Assembly (NCBI GenBank): GCA_037179335.1
Contig: JAKZHN010000005.1
Coordinates: 310,001 to 374,000 of the forward strand
Direction of reading: 5' to 3'
Length of the DNA: 64,000 nucleotides
Origin: Cyclaneusma minus
Taxonomy: Eukaryota > Ascomycota > Leotiomycetes > Marthamycetales > Marthamycetaceae
Shown here: piece after piece, positions 43,597-53,909 of the stretch
Numbering within the stretch: the first letter of the stretch is position 1
Layout of the letters: each line of letters opens with the position of its first letter
Translations under genes and position numbers: made by a program
The notes under the pieces: generated by a model
Seen by the model: only the letters and a program-made list of their open reading frames with translations
Told to the model about the DNA's origin: nothing
Database searches by the model: none

Positions 43597-46500
43597 ACTC
43601 AGCCCCGCCTCCATGTAGGGTTCTGATATCCAGCAAGTATCATCATCTTCGGAAGGAAAAGAGGATTTTGGGAGTCCACATCGTATTTCAGAGGCTCCAA
43701 GTCTCATCGAATGGATTTAGAGCAGTGGACCAAAAGTATAGAGTTCTCCACGGCTTCTAGACAAAATTTCTATGAACCACATTCAGTGACTCAGCTTTAG
43801 ATGGTAACTGAGAAGATGAAACCCAGCTTGAATTGATGCTCTGATGCTCTGAATGCTCCGCCTGAGCCTGGGGCCGAGTGATCACATGAGCCCTGACCAG
43901 TTCAGGTGTTCCCGGTTCGTTCAACCTCTTGCCTCCGCTACACTACTATTGGACTGGAGGTTGGGGGTGAGCTCAAGATTGCAAGATGAGGCTCTGCAGT
44001 CAGGGCAGAGAATTCGGTTCCAGAATTGGAAATATACTATTAGTGACGAAGCTAGCCCACTACCGTTTACGCTTTCCTGATCGAGGTCCAGAAAGACTAC
44101 GAGTTAGGTAACATGAATATTATCTCTTCTGGGCTAAGATTACCTCGTTATTGCACGGATACATGTACCCGTGTCACATTAGACGCCGAGGACACATCAT
44201 CGGGTGGGGGGCGGGGCCTATCTTTCACCTCAGCACGGTCTGGCGATCAACCGTGCAACATGAATGTCAAAGCTGAGACCCCTCCCTGGGACCAACAAGC
44301 AACCAACAATCACGCAAACCGACCGTCGGTGACTCTATCAGCCTCGTGGTGACAACCTCCACTTGTGTGGCCGCTTCGGCCCCGTGCTTGCTAGAAAATC
44401 CCAATATCGTCTTGAATGACTATAGTACTTTACATCCTGCTGTTAGATATACCTTCAGTATCCCGAATCGTCTTAAACTGAAGGAACAACTCCAAGACGT
44501 TGAAGCCGACAGTTGCGGCTCAAGTACGAAAGACATTACACCGCAAGGCAGCTGGGCTGAACATGTACGACGATCTGATTGGATAGTACCAACTGCTCGG
44601 CACCCGAGCAAGAGGATGACTGTACATGAGTGTAGCGGTAAGGCATGAGGACTGTGCGTTGTATGCACATAATGCGGGAGTGGCGGGCGGGACTGGCTCG
44701 GCAGGATTGTGGAGATCCATACACACAACGCATCAAATGGAAACCAATCGGGAAAGTGTGTTACATCCATCCTAATATGTGTGTGGTGAGGAGGCTTGGA
44801 TGCCTCGTGGAAAACGAATAACAACAGGCTGCCTACGGTAGGCAGACGTCATGAGGCTTCCACAAAGTTGCACGCATATGTGAGCGGGTTGCTTCTGTGT
44901 TAGTTGTCTTCGTAATATGTCGAATCATCAACTCGTCCTGGTTGAAACTTCCGAACGCGAACTTCACTATCAGTCACCACTCACGAGCAACCAACAGGAA
45001 AGTGGGGGCTCTCCATGAGCCCATGCCATTGCCATATACCCCGGTTACCCGCTATGCATTACCCCAGACCAACTATCACATTTCACCCATACCTAGGTAT
45101 CTATCAGGTTTCGTATAATACAGTTGCAGGGTTCCTTCCGTCCCGGCTCGGCCCCCAAAGGACCTCCGTAATCTCACATCCAGCCCTCCTCAGTAAGTCT
45201 CCGGCAACCCAGAGAAACTCGGCAAGACATTCCCATAAGTAAACCCCGGCTTATACGCCTTGCTTAGCAGGACCCCGGCCGCAAACCCAGTCTAATAGCT
45301 CTACTTTGGCGCACTCTCTGTTTTCCACGTCCAATAAACCCTTTACCGCTCGGAAACCAAGACTTATGCTTTGAGACTGAAGGCTACTTTGCGCCCAATA
45401 CTCTCCGGTGACTAGTATCCAAGTGTCGAGGGCAGAATCATTGTCATCACTCAGTCAAGTCACCAAGCAAACAACCGGCGCTAGTCGCTCGATCGGCCCT
45501 GTTTTCCCCTCCTATCCGTCTCTATTCGCCCTCTCCCTCTCCCCGGTTTGGTGGCTCACTGCTCCTTTCCCTTCCAGCTCCATTCTTCTGCCTCCCCCCA
45601 CTACCTCTACTTCCAACTGGCAAACGGAAATCCGTTGCATATCGCTCTCTCTTCTCCGACCTCCCCTTGACTACGTCCGATATCTTGATGACTTGCCACA
45701 CGGGGATTGATCAACAATGGTCGTCTATTCCCTCCCTATTGGGGACGAAGAGTAGAAGCGCAGCGGAAGAGCCACACAATTCTCTGCTAGCACCGCTGCG
45801 CGAACGCCAAGCGGGTGCCAGCACGTGTTCTGGGTCACGTGCCCATCATCACGTGCTCTCGCCATCCTGCCCAAAACCCGCCTTCCCAATGCCCCCCCCC
45901 CCGCAAAGGCCCCCAACTCCCCCCCCCCCAAAAAAAAGGCCAGCATTGTTACAAAAAAGAAAAAACATCTCCCATACGCCCCAGACCCGTATTTAGGATT
46001 CTGCGACAATTAAATATTTTCTTTGTTTTCCCAGTAAAGCGGTTCGAACCTGGGCACCTCGCTTGACAGCCTTTGCCCAAAGGAGACTTGCACCGAAGTG
46101 CAGAAACCATTGCGCTAGAACTGTTGACTGCTTACGAAAGACTGGTGGGGATTTGGGTATGTGTGGTAAGGGATAGGCGGTGGGGGGTCAGGACTCAGAC
46201 TTCGGTTTTGTTGCACATCGACGTGTTGCGCAGCGCACTGCACTTGCGCTAGCATCTCTAACGAGTCTCTTGGAACGAGACATCGACTATCGAGCGCGGC
46301 TTCTATCTGGTTTCTGACAATTGAAGGGTTGGTGCGCAAGGCTGCCTTTCTTTCTCCCCAAAAAGTCCTTCATCTCCTTCCCTCTTTCCCCTCGATACAC
46401 TTCTCAGGATTGTTAAGGGGCTTGGGGCTAATGACTTCCCCTTACGTTTCTCCCATAGGCTCGAGAAAGGGCAGTGTTGCTTCATCATTTTCCCAAGTCA

Positions 46501-46768
46501 CTAGATCCGAAATTCAGAACTTGATGGAGACATTTCAAGAGCGCATGGGCGCCTCAGCTCTGGCCTCAAGATTTGACAACTGAGTTGATGATAAAGATAT
46601 TCTCCTGAATCAAAACCATGCCTTCCTTCCTAGTGGATGCTGCTAACGAACAAAATGCCGCTCCAACAAAGCCGCCCAACGCCATCATCCCAACAATGCC
46701 CACCCCCTTCCCACAACCCCAAGCCTCCTCCGTTCCCTCCACAAAACCAGCCGCCAGCACTGCCCAAA
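43597..46768. other. Gene-free, about 3.2 kb
   Basis: This separates the candidate peptide cluster from conserved housekeeping genes. No coding region is supported. Low-complexity C- and A-runs lie at about 45889-45962. A tRNA-like pair of pol III boxes lies at 46041-46117 (separate entry). Confidence 0.5.
46041..46117 (-). other. Pol III box-like pair with two perfect hairpins
   Basis: On the minus strand, an A-box-like TAGCGCAATGG (46117-46107) and a B-box-like GGTTCGAACC (46050-46041) are 56 bases apart. Between them lie two perfect hairpins: TGCAC with a TTCG loop (46102-46089) and CCTTT with a GGGC loop (46083-46070). A canonical tRNA cloverleaf cannot be built: T- and acceptor stems do not pair. 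It could be a decayed tRNA, a tRNA-derived SINE head or chance. Confidence 0.3.
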
Positions 46769-48071
46769 TCAATACTCCAGCGTCTGCCTAATCCCATCAT
46801 AAACCCTTGTAACATCCGGAATATTAAACTGCTCAAACATCAACCCCATATGCGTCCCCCACCCCGCCACCCTCCTAACCGGCGCCTCCAGCCTCAAGAA
46901 AGTCTCCCTATCCCCCTGTATACTAGCCGCCACCTCCGCCCCCACTCCCGCGTTCACCATACTCTCATGCACCACCACACACCGTCCCGTTTTTCTCACC
47001 GAAGCCAAAACACTCTGCTTATCCCATGGATAAATCGTGCGCAGATCCAGGAGCTCTATGCTAACGCCAAAGTCTTTTTCGGCTTTTTCAATGGCGGCTT
47101 GGCAGGTGTATAAGGGGTGGCCGTAGGAAATTATGGTCAAGTCTTTTCCTTCTTTCAGCACTTCGGCTTTGGAAAGGGGGAGTGTGTAGGAGGAGGTGGG
47201 GACTTGCTCTACGGCGGCGCGGTAGAGGGCTTTGGGTTCCATGAAGATGCAGGGGTCGGGGGAGGCGATGGCGGCTAGGAGGAGGCCTTTGGCTTGTATA
47301 GGGGAGCGTGGCATGATAACCCTCAGTCCAGGAATATGGCTAAACAGAGCTTCTGGAGATTGCGAGTGGTATCTACATATCCATTGTTAGATCATGTTTC
47401 GACAAAATGGGAATTCCTATGATTGGAAATAGGGGTAGGGGGAATAAGTAAAGTACTAACAGCGCACCATGCCCCACGCCCCCACACGGCATCCTAACCG
47501 TCAGTCCCCCCGCACTCCTTCCCCCCACCCCATCCCTATACCTATACTTCGCCGCCTCATTAACCAACTGATCAAAAGCCGGATACACATAATCCGCAAA
47601 CTGGATTTCCGCAACCGCCTTCATGCCCTCCGCCGCAGCACCCACCGCAAAGCCCATAATACCTTGTTCACTAAGCGGTGTGTTGAAAACTCGATCGCTT
47701 CCAAAGTTTTCGGCGAGGTTCATGGAGCATCGGAAGACGCCGCCGAAGGCTACGTCTTCGCCGAAGAGCAGGACGGATTCGTCGGCGGCGAGGGCGAGGG
47801 AGAGAGCGTCGTTGATGCTTTGGAAAAGGTTCATGCGTTTTGTGGTGCCGTTGCGGACATCGGGGGGGAGTTCGGGGTTTTTGAGGGCGGCGTTGGTGCT
47901 GTGGCAGAGGAGAGAGGTGGTGGAGTAGTCTATGGGGATGTTGAGGCGGGCTTCGGGGGAGTGGGTGGAGTATGCGTTCAAGGTACGGAGAAGATGGGAG
48001 GGTTTTCTGGGGAAGCATTTTGTATTTGGGCGAGCTAGTGCTCGTGAGCAGATGCTATTGGCAGGCCTCAT
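46769..48071 (-). CDS. Branched-chain 2-oxoacid dehydrogenase E1 beta subunit, mitochondrial
   Basis: This 404-residue subunit is the beta half of the thiamine-dependent E1 decarboxylase in the mitochondrial complex that oxidises 2-oxo acids from Leu, Ile and Val. Exons 48071-47461 and 47372-46769 are joined over an 88-bp intron (donor GTTAGT). The splice restores GVGHGALYHSQSPEALF. Residues 1-40 are Arg/Ser-rich without acids, as in a matrix targeting peptide. Conserved segments are LFGEDVAFGGVFRC, NTPLSEQGIMGFAVGAA, AEIQFADYVYPAFDQ, IMPRSPIQAKGLLL and the C-terminal domain DLRTIYPWD and VVVHES. Length is normal. The GGVFRC form and the RSAGG loop favour the branched-chain enzyme over pyruvate dehydrogenase E1 beta. 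Confidence 0.93.
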
Positions 48072-48633
48072 TTTGGCTGAATATGAGGGAAGTGGGACTG
48101 AGGACGTTCATCGTCACATCCAAAGCTCCTGAATGAGGTTGATGGTGGTCGAGGGAGGTAGACGGTTACCGGCGGCTTAACGCGGGGCCCCGGGTCAACT
48201 AGCCCCCGCGTCTTGGCGCGATAAGAGGTTCGGAATCCGGGCGATTATTGCCGATCAGCAACATCCAATCCTCCAGTGTCAGCTCATCGATACACCTTCA
48301 ACCCGTGAAACGCGAATGATTGCGATGTCGAACCCTTTCGCCATATACAAACATGCTCTCGGTGACTCGAACCCCCCCAAGTCACAGGGAAACTCCCCCG
48401 TCATTTCGCGCAAACTCAATTGACACCGCCTTTGCGCCACTTGGCTGATAATAGCTGCGATAGTTGCTCAGCCAACATCCAAAAACAAGGTCGGGCCAAA
48501 ACAGCTCCAGCTCCAGCTCCAGCTCCAGCGCCATTGGCCATTTGGAACACGACATAACCCTGCATTCTCGTTGATTTTGCATTCCTGGACTTCTGTACAT
48601 TCTCTGTGACGTCTTTCTGCTATTGTACATATC
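48072..48633. other. Intergenic, 0.56 kb, with a hexamer microsatellite
   Basis: This is the shared upstream region of the divergent E1 beta and glucanase genes. It holds a (CAGCTC)4-type microsatellite at about 48502-48531. I see nothing else. Confidence 0.6.
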
Positions 48634-50974
48634 ATGGCTCGCGAAGAGTCTCGCAGACGGCATCGCTCGCACGACGATAGAGACCGGGCGCGATATCGAG
48701 ACGAAGACGTGGAGCGGGAAGAGCGGAGGCGCAGACGGAGAGAGAGGGAAAGGGAAAGGGAGAGAGATCGAGATCGCGATCCGGAAAGAGATAGGAGGGA
48801 ACGGACGAGGGAACGGAGGCATGATCCGGAGAGGGAGAGGAGAAGAGATCCAGACAGAGACGAGGATGAAGACAGAGAGCGGCGACACAGAGAACGGGAG
48901 CGAGAACGAGAACGACGGCGCAGAGCTCGTGCGGCTGAACGAAGTTCCAGAACCGAAACATCCACATCGGCGTCGAGCTCGCAGGGCCTGAGTCTGGAGG
49001 CAATACAAAGATTGAATGCGGCGAATGAAAAGCAGGCACGGCTAGAAGAGGAGCTGGAAAGGAAGGCTCGCAAGAAACGATATCGGGAAACTATTGAAGA
49101 GCCGTTGATTGTCGAGAAATCCGTGTCGGATAAACTGTCGAGGAGAGAACGCAAAGCGGCGAAGAGAAGAAATGTCAGCGGTGCCTTGCTAGAGGAAGGT
49201 GATGGGAGAACACTGAGAGGTCAGAGAAGACTAAGGGGCGGTGGGGACCCCTATGATGAGAAATATGAGGAAACGTATGTTGGGAAGCAGGAAAAACAAC
49301 CCTGGAGTAAAAAGAAGAAGATTGGTAAGTTCTGCGTTGAATTTGCCTGGCACTCGAGGTCTTCTCTAACGTTCATGTTTCGCAGGTGTTGGAGTTGCAG
49401 TTCTTGTGGTACTTTTAGCTATTATAATAGCCGTGGCGGTGGTTGTGAGCGGAAAGAAGAGCTCATCATCGAACAGCAGCAGCAGCAGCTCATCACCCTC
49501 TACTGTCGATACATCAGATGTTCCTACAGCAGCAAAAGGAACATACCTGGATCCCTCGACATGGTACACGACGGAAGGCTTCAATACGACATATACAAAT
49601 GAAACGTACGGTGGACTTCCGATCATGGGCTTAAACTCGAGTTATAGCAACTCTGCAAAAGCAAACTCCAATACCCCGGCTCTCAGTAAGGCCTGGGGCG
49701 ATTACACGACTACGCCAGCCAGGGGTGTCAACCTTGGAGGCTGGTTATCCCTCGAACCGTTTATCACGCCATCTCTTTTCGATTCCTACAGTTCCCAGGA
49801 TGGAATTGTTGACGAGTACACGCTATGCCAGCATCTTGGAGCCTCTGCTGCAGCCTCGACAATAGAAGAGCATTATGCCACATTTGTTACGGAGCAGGAT
49901 TTTGCAGACATAGCCGCTGCAGGCTTAGACCACGTCCGCATCCCTTACTCATATTGGGCCGTCACGACCTACGACGGAGATCCATACGTTTTCCGAACAT
50001 CATGGAGATATCTCCTTCGAGGAATCGAATGGGCTCGCAAGTACGGCTTGCGAGTAAATCTCGATCTCCACGCGCTGCCTGGCAGTCAAAACGGATGGGA
50101 CCACAGCGGCCGCCAAGGACCCATTGGATGGTTCAACGGAACCGACGGAAGCCAGAATGCTCAGCGCTCACTCGACATCCATGACCAACTAACGCAATTC
50201 TTCGCCCAAGACCGCTACAAGAACATCATCGCCTTCTACGGCCTAGCCAACGAACCCCGCATGACCTATCTCAACGTAACCGACGTATTAAACTGGACCG
50301 TCGACGCCTACAACATCGCGCAGAAAAACGGCCTCACCGACGCCTGGATAGTTTTCGGCGACGGTTTCCGCGGCCTCGAGAATTGGCAAGGCGAGCTCCA
50401 AGGCTACGACATGCTTTTGCTAGACGTCCACCAATATGTAATCTTCAACGTCGAGCAAATTGTCTTCAACCACACCGCCAAAGTAAACTACGCATGCAGC
50501 GGTTGGACCGAACAAGCCGAGCAATCCCAAGACACCTCTACCGGTTTCGGTCCCACAATGTTCGCAGAATGGTCACAAGCCGACACCGACTGCGCCACCA
50601 ACCTCAACGACATGAACGTCGGCAACCGCTGGACCGGCACCTACAACACCGGCAACAGCGACACCCAAGTGCTTTCGCCCACATGTCCGACCACGAATAC
50701 CGATTTGACGTGTGAATGTGATGATGCGAATGCTGATCCGAGCAAGTGGAGCGATACGTATAAGCAGTTCTTGCAAATGTTTGCAGAGGCGCAGATGTAT
50801 AGCTTTGAGAAAGGGCTGGGCTGGTTTTATTGGACGTGGAAGACAGAGAGTGCGCCGCAGTGGAGCTATCAGGCGGGTTTGGCGGCGGGGGTGTTGCCGC
50901 AGAAAGCATATGAACCGAGTTTTACGTGTGGGGATACGGTGCCGAGTTTCTCGGGACTGCCTGAGAATTACTGA
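48634..50974 (+). CDS. Membrane-anchored GH5 exo-beta-1,3-glucanase (ExgD-like)
   Basis: This 759-residue type II membrane enzyme should remove glucose from beta-1,3-glucan ends at the cell wall. Exons 48634-49324 and 49386-50974 are separated by a 61-bp intron that splits the Gly codon just before the membrane segment. Residues 1-230 are cytosolic and extremely rich in Arg, Glu and Asp (RERERERDRDRD type). One TM follows (about 232-252, VGVAVLVVLLAIIIAVAVVVS), then a Ser-rich linker and the GH5 domain: GVNLGGWLSLEPFITPSLF, the acid/base Glu in LANEPR (about E520) and the nucleophile Glu in FAEWS (about E625). Several N-glycosylation sites are present. Architecture matches Aspergillus ExgD. 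Confidence 0.92.
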
Positions 50975-52072
50975 GTGGGTACATAAGCTTGGAAGTTTGA
51001 GAAATATCTTGTGTGTATAAGTTGGGAATGTGGGGGATTGTGTGATATGAGTAATGAGAGTTTTGATGTGGATAGGGGGTGTTGCAGGGCGAGTAGCGAG
51101 GCGTACTATATAGACCAGGCTTTTTCGAGGATATAAGCTCCTGCTTCTATTGATTCCCCATATATCGTGAGTTAGACCGGTGAGGGCTTTTGCAAACAGG
51201 GTTTCGGCTGGACGTTTCAGGTGACTCGATATCCAAAACGCAATCCAATGCGGAGTGCCGGAACAGCATTCGATATTCGCCACTGATGAGCCTCCGAGCC
51301 GTTTCAAGAACTTCTTGGGAAGCAAAATTGCGGCGGGGCTGCGCGGGGGTGCGCCGGTCCCATATATAACGGTGATTGGAGAAAGCTCCGCGCATTCCCA
51401 CCTGTGTGGAAGAGCTGGAAACGTGTGTTATGAATCTCTTTGCAAGAGAAAAAAATCAATTGGGAAAACAGGAGCTATGGTCTAACGGTAGAGGCAGTGC
51501 TGAGTCTAATTACTTGTGGTCCCGAAAAGGAGGAGAGTCTTCGGGTTCGAATCAATCTACTGACGAGTTGCTCTGGGGGTTCCCACTCTTTTTGCTTTTC
51601 TTTGTCCTGTTTTTTTTTGATCACGTGACCAAATAGCAAAGTTATTTAATGTCAAGTGAACGTAGTTTCCTAGTCTTTGGTTTTCTCGGGCGATGGCTTT
51701 GGGTTTCTTTTGGATAGGGGTGAAGATGTGGAAGGGAGAGGGAGCGAAGGCTTGGCGCCTGGAAGGTGGTGTGTCCCTTGTATACTTACTTTGGAGAAAG
51801 GAATACTGACACTCGGTCAAGTTTGAAGTGGCTAAGTGGAATCCTGATACACACTGCTGCCTTCGGGAGTAAGCCTGGTGGGTTGGCTATTAATCTTTCC
51901 AAGAAAAGTGCTTAGTTAACGAGATAGGTCGCCAACCCAACTCAAAAATGTAAGCGACTTCTTTTTGCTCTTCTTTTCTCCTTTTTTCATTTTTCACTCC
52001 CTTGTCCCAGCTCTCCTTCCATCCAAACATCCCTCCCAAGCCCCCAAGCCCCCAAGCCCTTCATCAAGCCTC
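50975..52072. other. Gene-free, about 1.1 kb between convergent genes
   Basis: This 3' region is shared by the convergent glucanase and SDR genes. A pol III box-like pair near 51478-51553 was examined and rejected as a tRNA. I see nothing else. Confidence 0.5.
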
Positions 52073-53065
52073 CTACCCCTTTCTCATCTCCTCCACAACC
52101 CTCACATAACTCCCCCCCTCCACATCTTCCAAAATCCCCATCTCCCGCGTCCTCCACGCCTGCCACCCCAACTCCCTTTCCGCCTTCCCACTCCCCGCCC
52201 TATTCTCCATCGCCAAAAACCTCGCCAAAAACCTCCCCAATTTCCCCTCCGCCTCCTCAAACCCCACATACCTAACCCCCGTCCCCATCATCCTCGCAAT
52301 AGTCTCCAGCAACTCCCGCATTCTAACATCCGTCTGCCCCGTACAATTATACCTCTCCCCCGCCCTCGCATTTTCTGCACAAGCAAAATACATCCGCGCT
52401 GCATCTTCAACATGAACCGTGCTCGTCACCACATCGCCTTGCACCCCCGCTATGCCAAGAAGCTCAGAGGAAGAAGCCATCGATAATAACCATTTTACGC
52501 CCGAGCCGCCACGGCCGTATACCCAAGGCGGTAACTGCACAGCACAAACTCTAATCCCCTTTTCTTTCAACCCCATCGCATAATCCACATACTCCGCCCT
52601 CCCATTAATCGGATCCGGATGCCTCTCACTCCCCTCATGCGTCTGTTCCCCGTTCGCATTCGGGTTCACAACCAACGTAGCTCCCGTAGTCACCAACACC
52701 TTATCTCCCATCCTCCCTTTCTCATCGACATCGTGTACGAGCAGACCGGCAGCAATAGCGTCGCAGATTTTCGCATTCGCGGCTAGGACTTCGGAATAGT
52801 TTTGATCGGAACCGAAGACTGCGGGGTCGGCGATGTGGAATACGATGTCTGCTCTGGCGGATTCGCTGGTGAGGAGAGGATAGGAGGACAGGTCGCCGCG
52901 GACAGGTGTTGCGCCGAGAGAGGCGAGAATGCTGTCGCTTTCTGGAGACCGCGAAAGGGCCCGTACGTGGTGGCCAGCGGCAATGGCGTATTCGATGACG
53001 ACGGAACCGACGTAGCCGGAACCGCCGGTGACGAAGATTTTCTTTCTTGGGGTGGAGGAGGACAT
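52073..53065 (-). CDS. Extended/atypical SDR (NAD(P)-dependent epimerase-like)
   Basis: This 330-residue Rossmann-fold protein starts MSSSTPRKKIFVTGGSGYVGS, giving the GxxGxxG dinucleotide motif at residues 14-20. It continues with ALSRSPESDSILASLGATPVRGDL and VFHIADPAVFGSD, typical of the NAD-dependent epimerase/dehydratase family. The C-terminal substrate part carries QLPPWVYGRGGSG and STVHVEDAARMYFACAENARAGERYNC. The usual catalytic YxxxK is not obvious (VDYAMGLKEKG is the nearest), so it may be an atypical member without dehydrogenase activity. I use the ATG at 53065; a non-ATG frame extension to 53095 is ignored. It is intron-free. Substrate unknown. Confidence 0.82.
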   Translation of the reverse strand: MSSSTPRKKIFVTGGSGYVGSVVIEYAIAAGHHVRALSRSPESDSILASLGATPVRGDLSSYPLLTSESARADIVFHIADPAVFGSDQNYSEVLAANAKICDAIAAGLLVHDVDEKGRMGDKVLVTTGATLVVNPNANGEQTHEGSERHPDPINGRAEYVDYAMGLKEKGIRVCAVQLPPWVYGRGGSGVKWLLSMASSSELLGIAGVQGDVVTSTVHVEDAARMYFACAENARAGERYNCTGQTDVRMRELLETIARMMGTGVRYVGFEEAEGKLGRFLARFLAMENRAGSGKAERELGWQAWRTREMGILEDVEGGSYVRVVEEMRKG

Positions 53066-53909
53066 GGATGTGTGGTATGAGGAGGAATATGGCACTGGTG
53101 CTGTTCAAGCTAGATATGTTAATCGTTTGGTATCTGGCATGGAAGTGTGTGAGAAAGAGTATTGAAGGCGGGGTGGATGAGAGATGGTGGATAGTTTAGA
53201 GTATAAGCCAAGGAGTTGCTAGATCTGCGGAATACTAGATCCATGATAGCTTGATGCTACGCCCAAGACTTGTGGAACGGAAAGTTAGACAGGGGTTCAT
53301 GTGGACTGTGAAAGTCAATCGCAGGGTAGGGTACACCTTATAGACACCTCCTCAAATCAACTCAAGCCAACATTTGTTCCGAAACTGTCGACCAACGCTC
53401 ACTCGTCTGCACAGAAACCCACCACCCAAGCAAAAACGAGCGTATTATCCATTAGAAATTACAAAATCAAACTACCTATGTATGTGTCCATGGTATAGCA
53501 CGACGTCCCTGTAACCCTGTCTTCCCCGCTCCCCCGCCTCCAAGTAAAACTCTCTTTCCGCAGCGATGCAAATGAGCCCCTAATCGAAACAAATGGATGC
53601 AAACCGAATCGACGTATTATGTAGGTGTGCGAGAAACTCGTCTCCTTACTCCCCTGCATTACCGCCGCCATGGATATGAACAAGAACTCTCAAAACACTC
53701 GACACTCGAACCACAGATCACAATCTGTAGTCCCTCGAACCACTAGCCGGTGTAACCTCAAAGTCGACCGCACAGACCATACCGATTCACCCCCGCCCCC
53801 CTACCTATCATCTATTACTCTCACCTCTCCCCATCGCGCCTCTCAGCACGAAAGGTGACACCGTCACCTCAGCCCCACCCCCCCAGGTCCCCCAGACCCA
53901 CTTTCAAAG
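53066..53909. other. Intergenic, 0.84 kb
   Basis: This is upstream of the SDR gene and downstream of the hydrolase gene, both on the minus strand. I see no gene, RNA or clear repeat. Confidence 0.5.

Noticed and set aside
45889..45962. C-runs and A-runs as a possible structural element or assembly join
   Set aside because: Simple low-complexity DNA; nothing else in the surrounding sequence supports a junction or a G-quadruplex with regular spacing.
48340..48450. tRNA-Ser/Leu-like pattern on the minus strand (TGGCGCAAAGG and GGTTCGAGTC)
   Set aside because: Acceptor and T-stems do not pair, and spacing fits no standard isotype.
51478..51553. A-box-like TGGTCTAACGG and B-box-like GGTTCGAATC suggesting a tRNA on the plus strand
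   Set aside because: The T-stem pairs at only one of five positions and no anticodon arm can be formed. Box-like motifs alone occur by chance.
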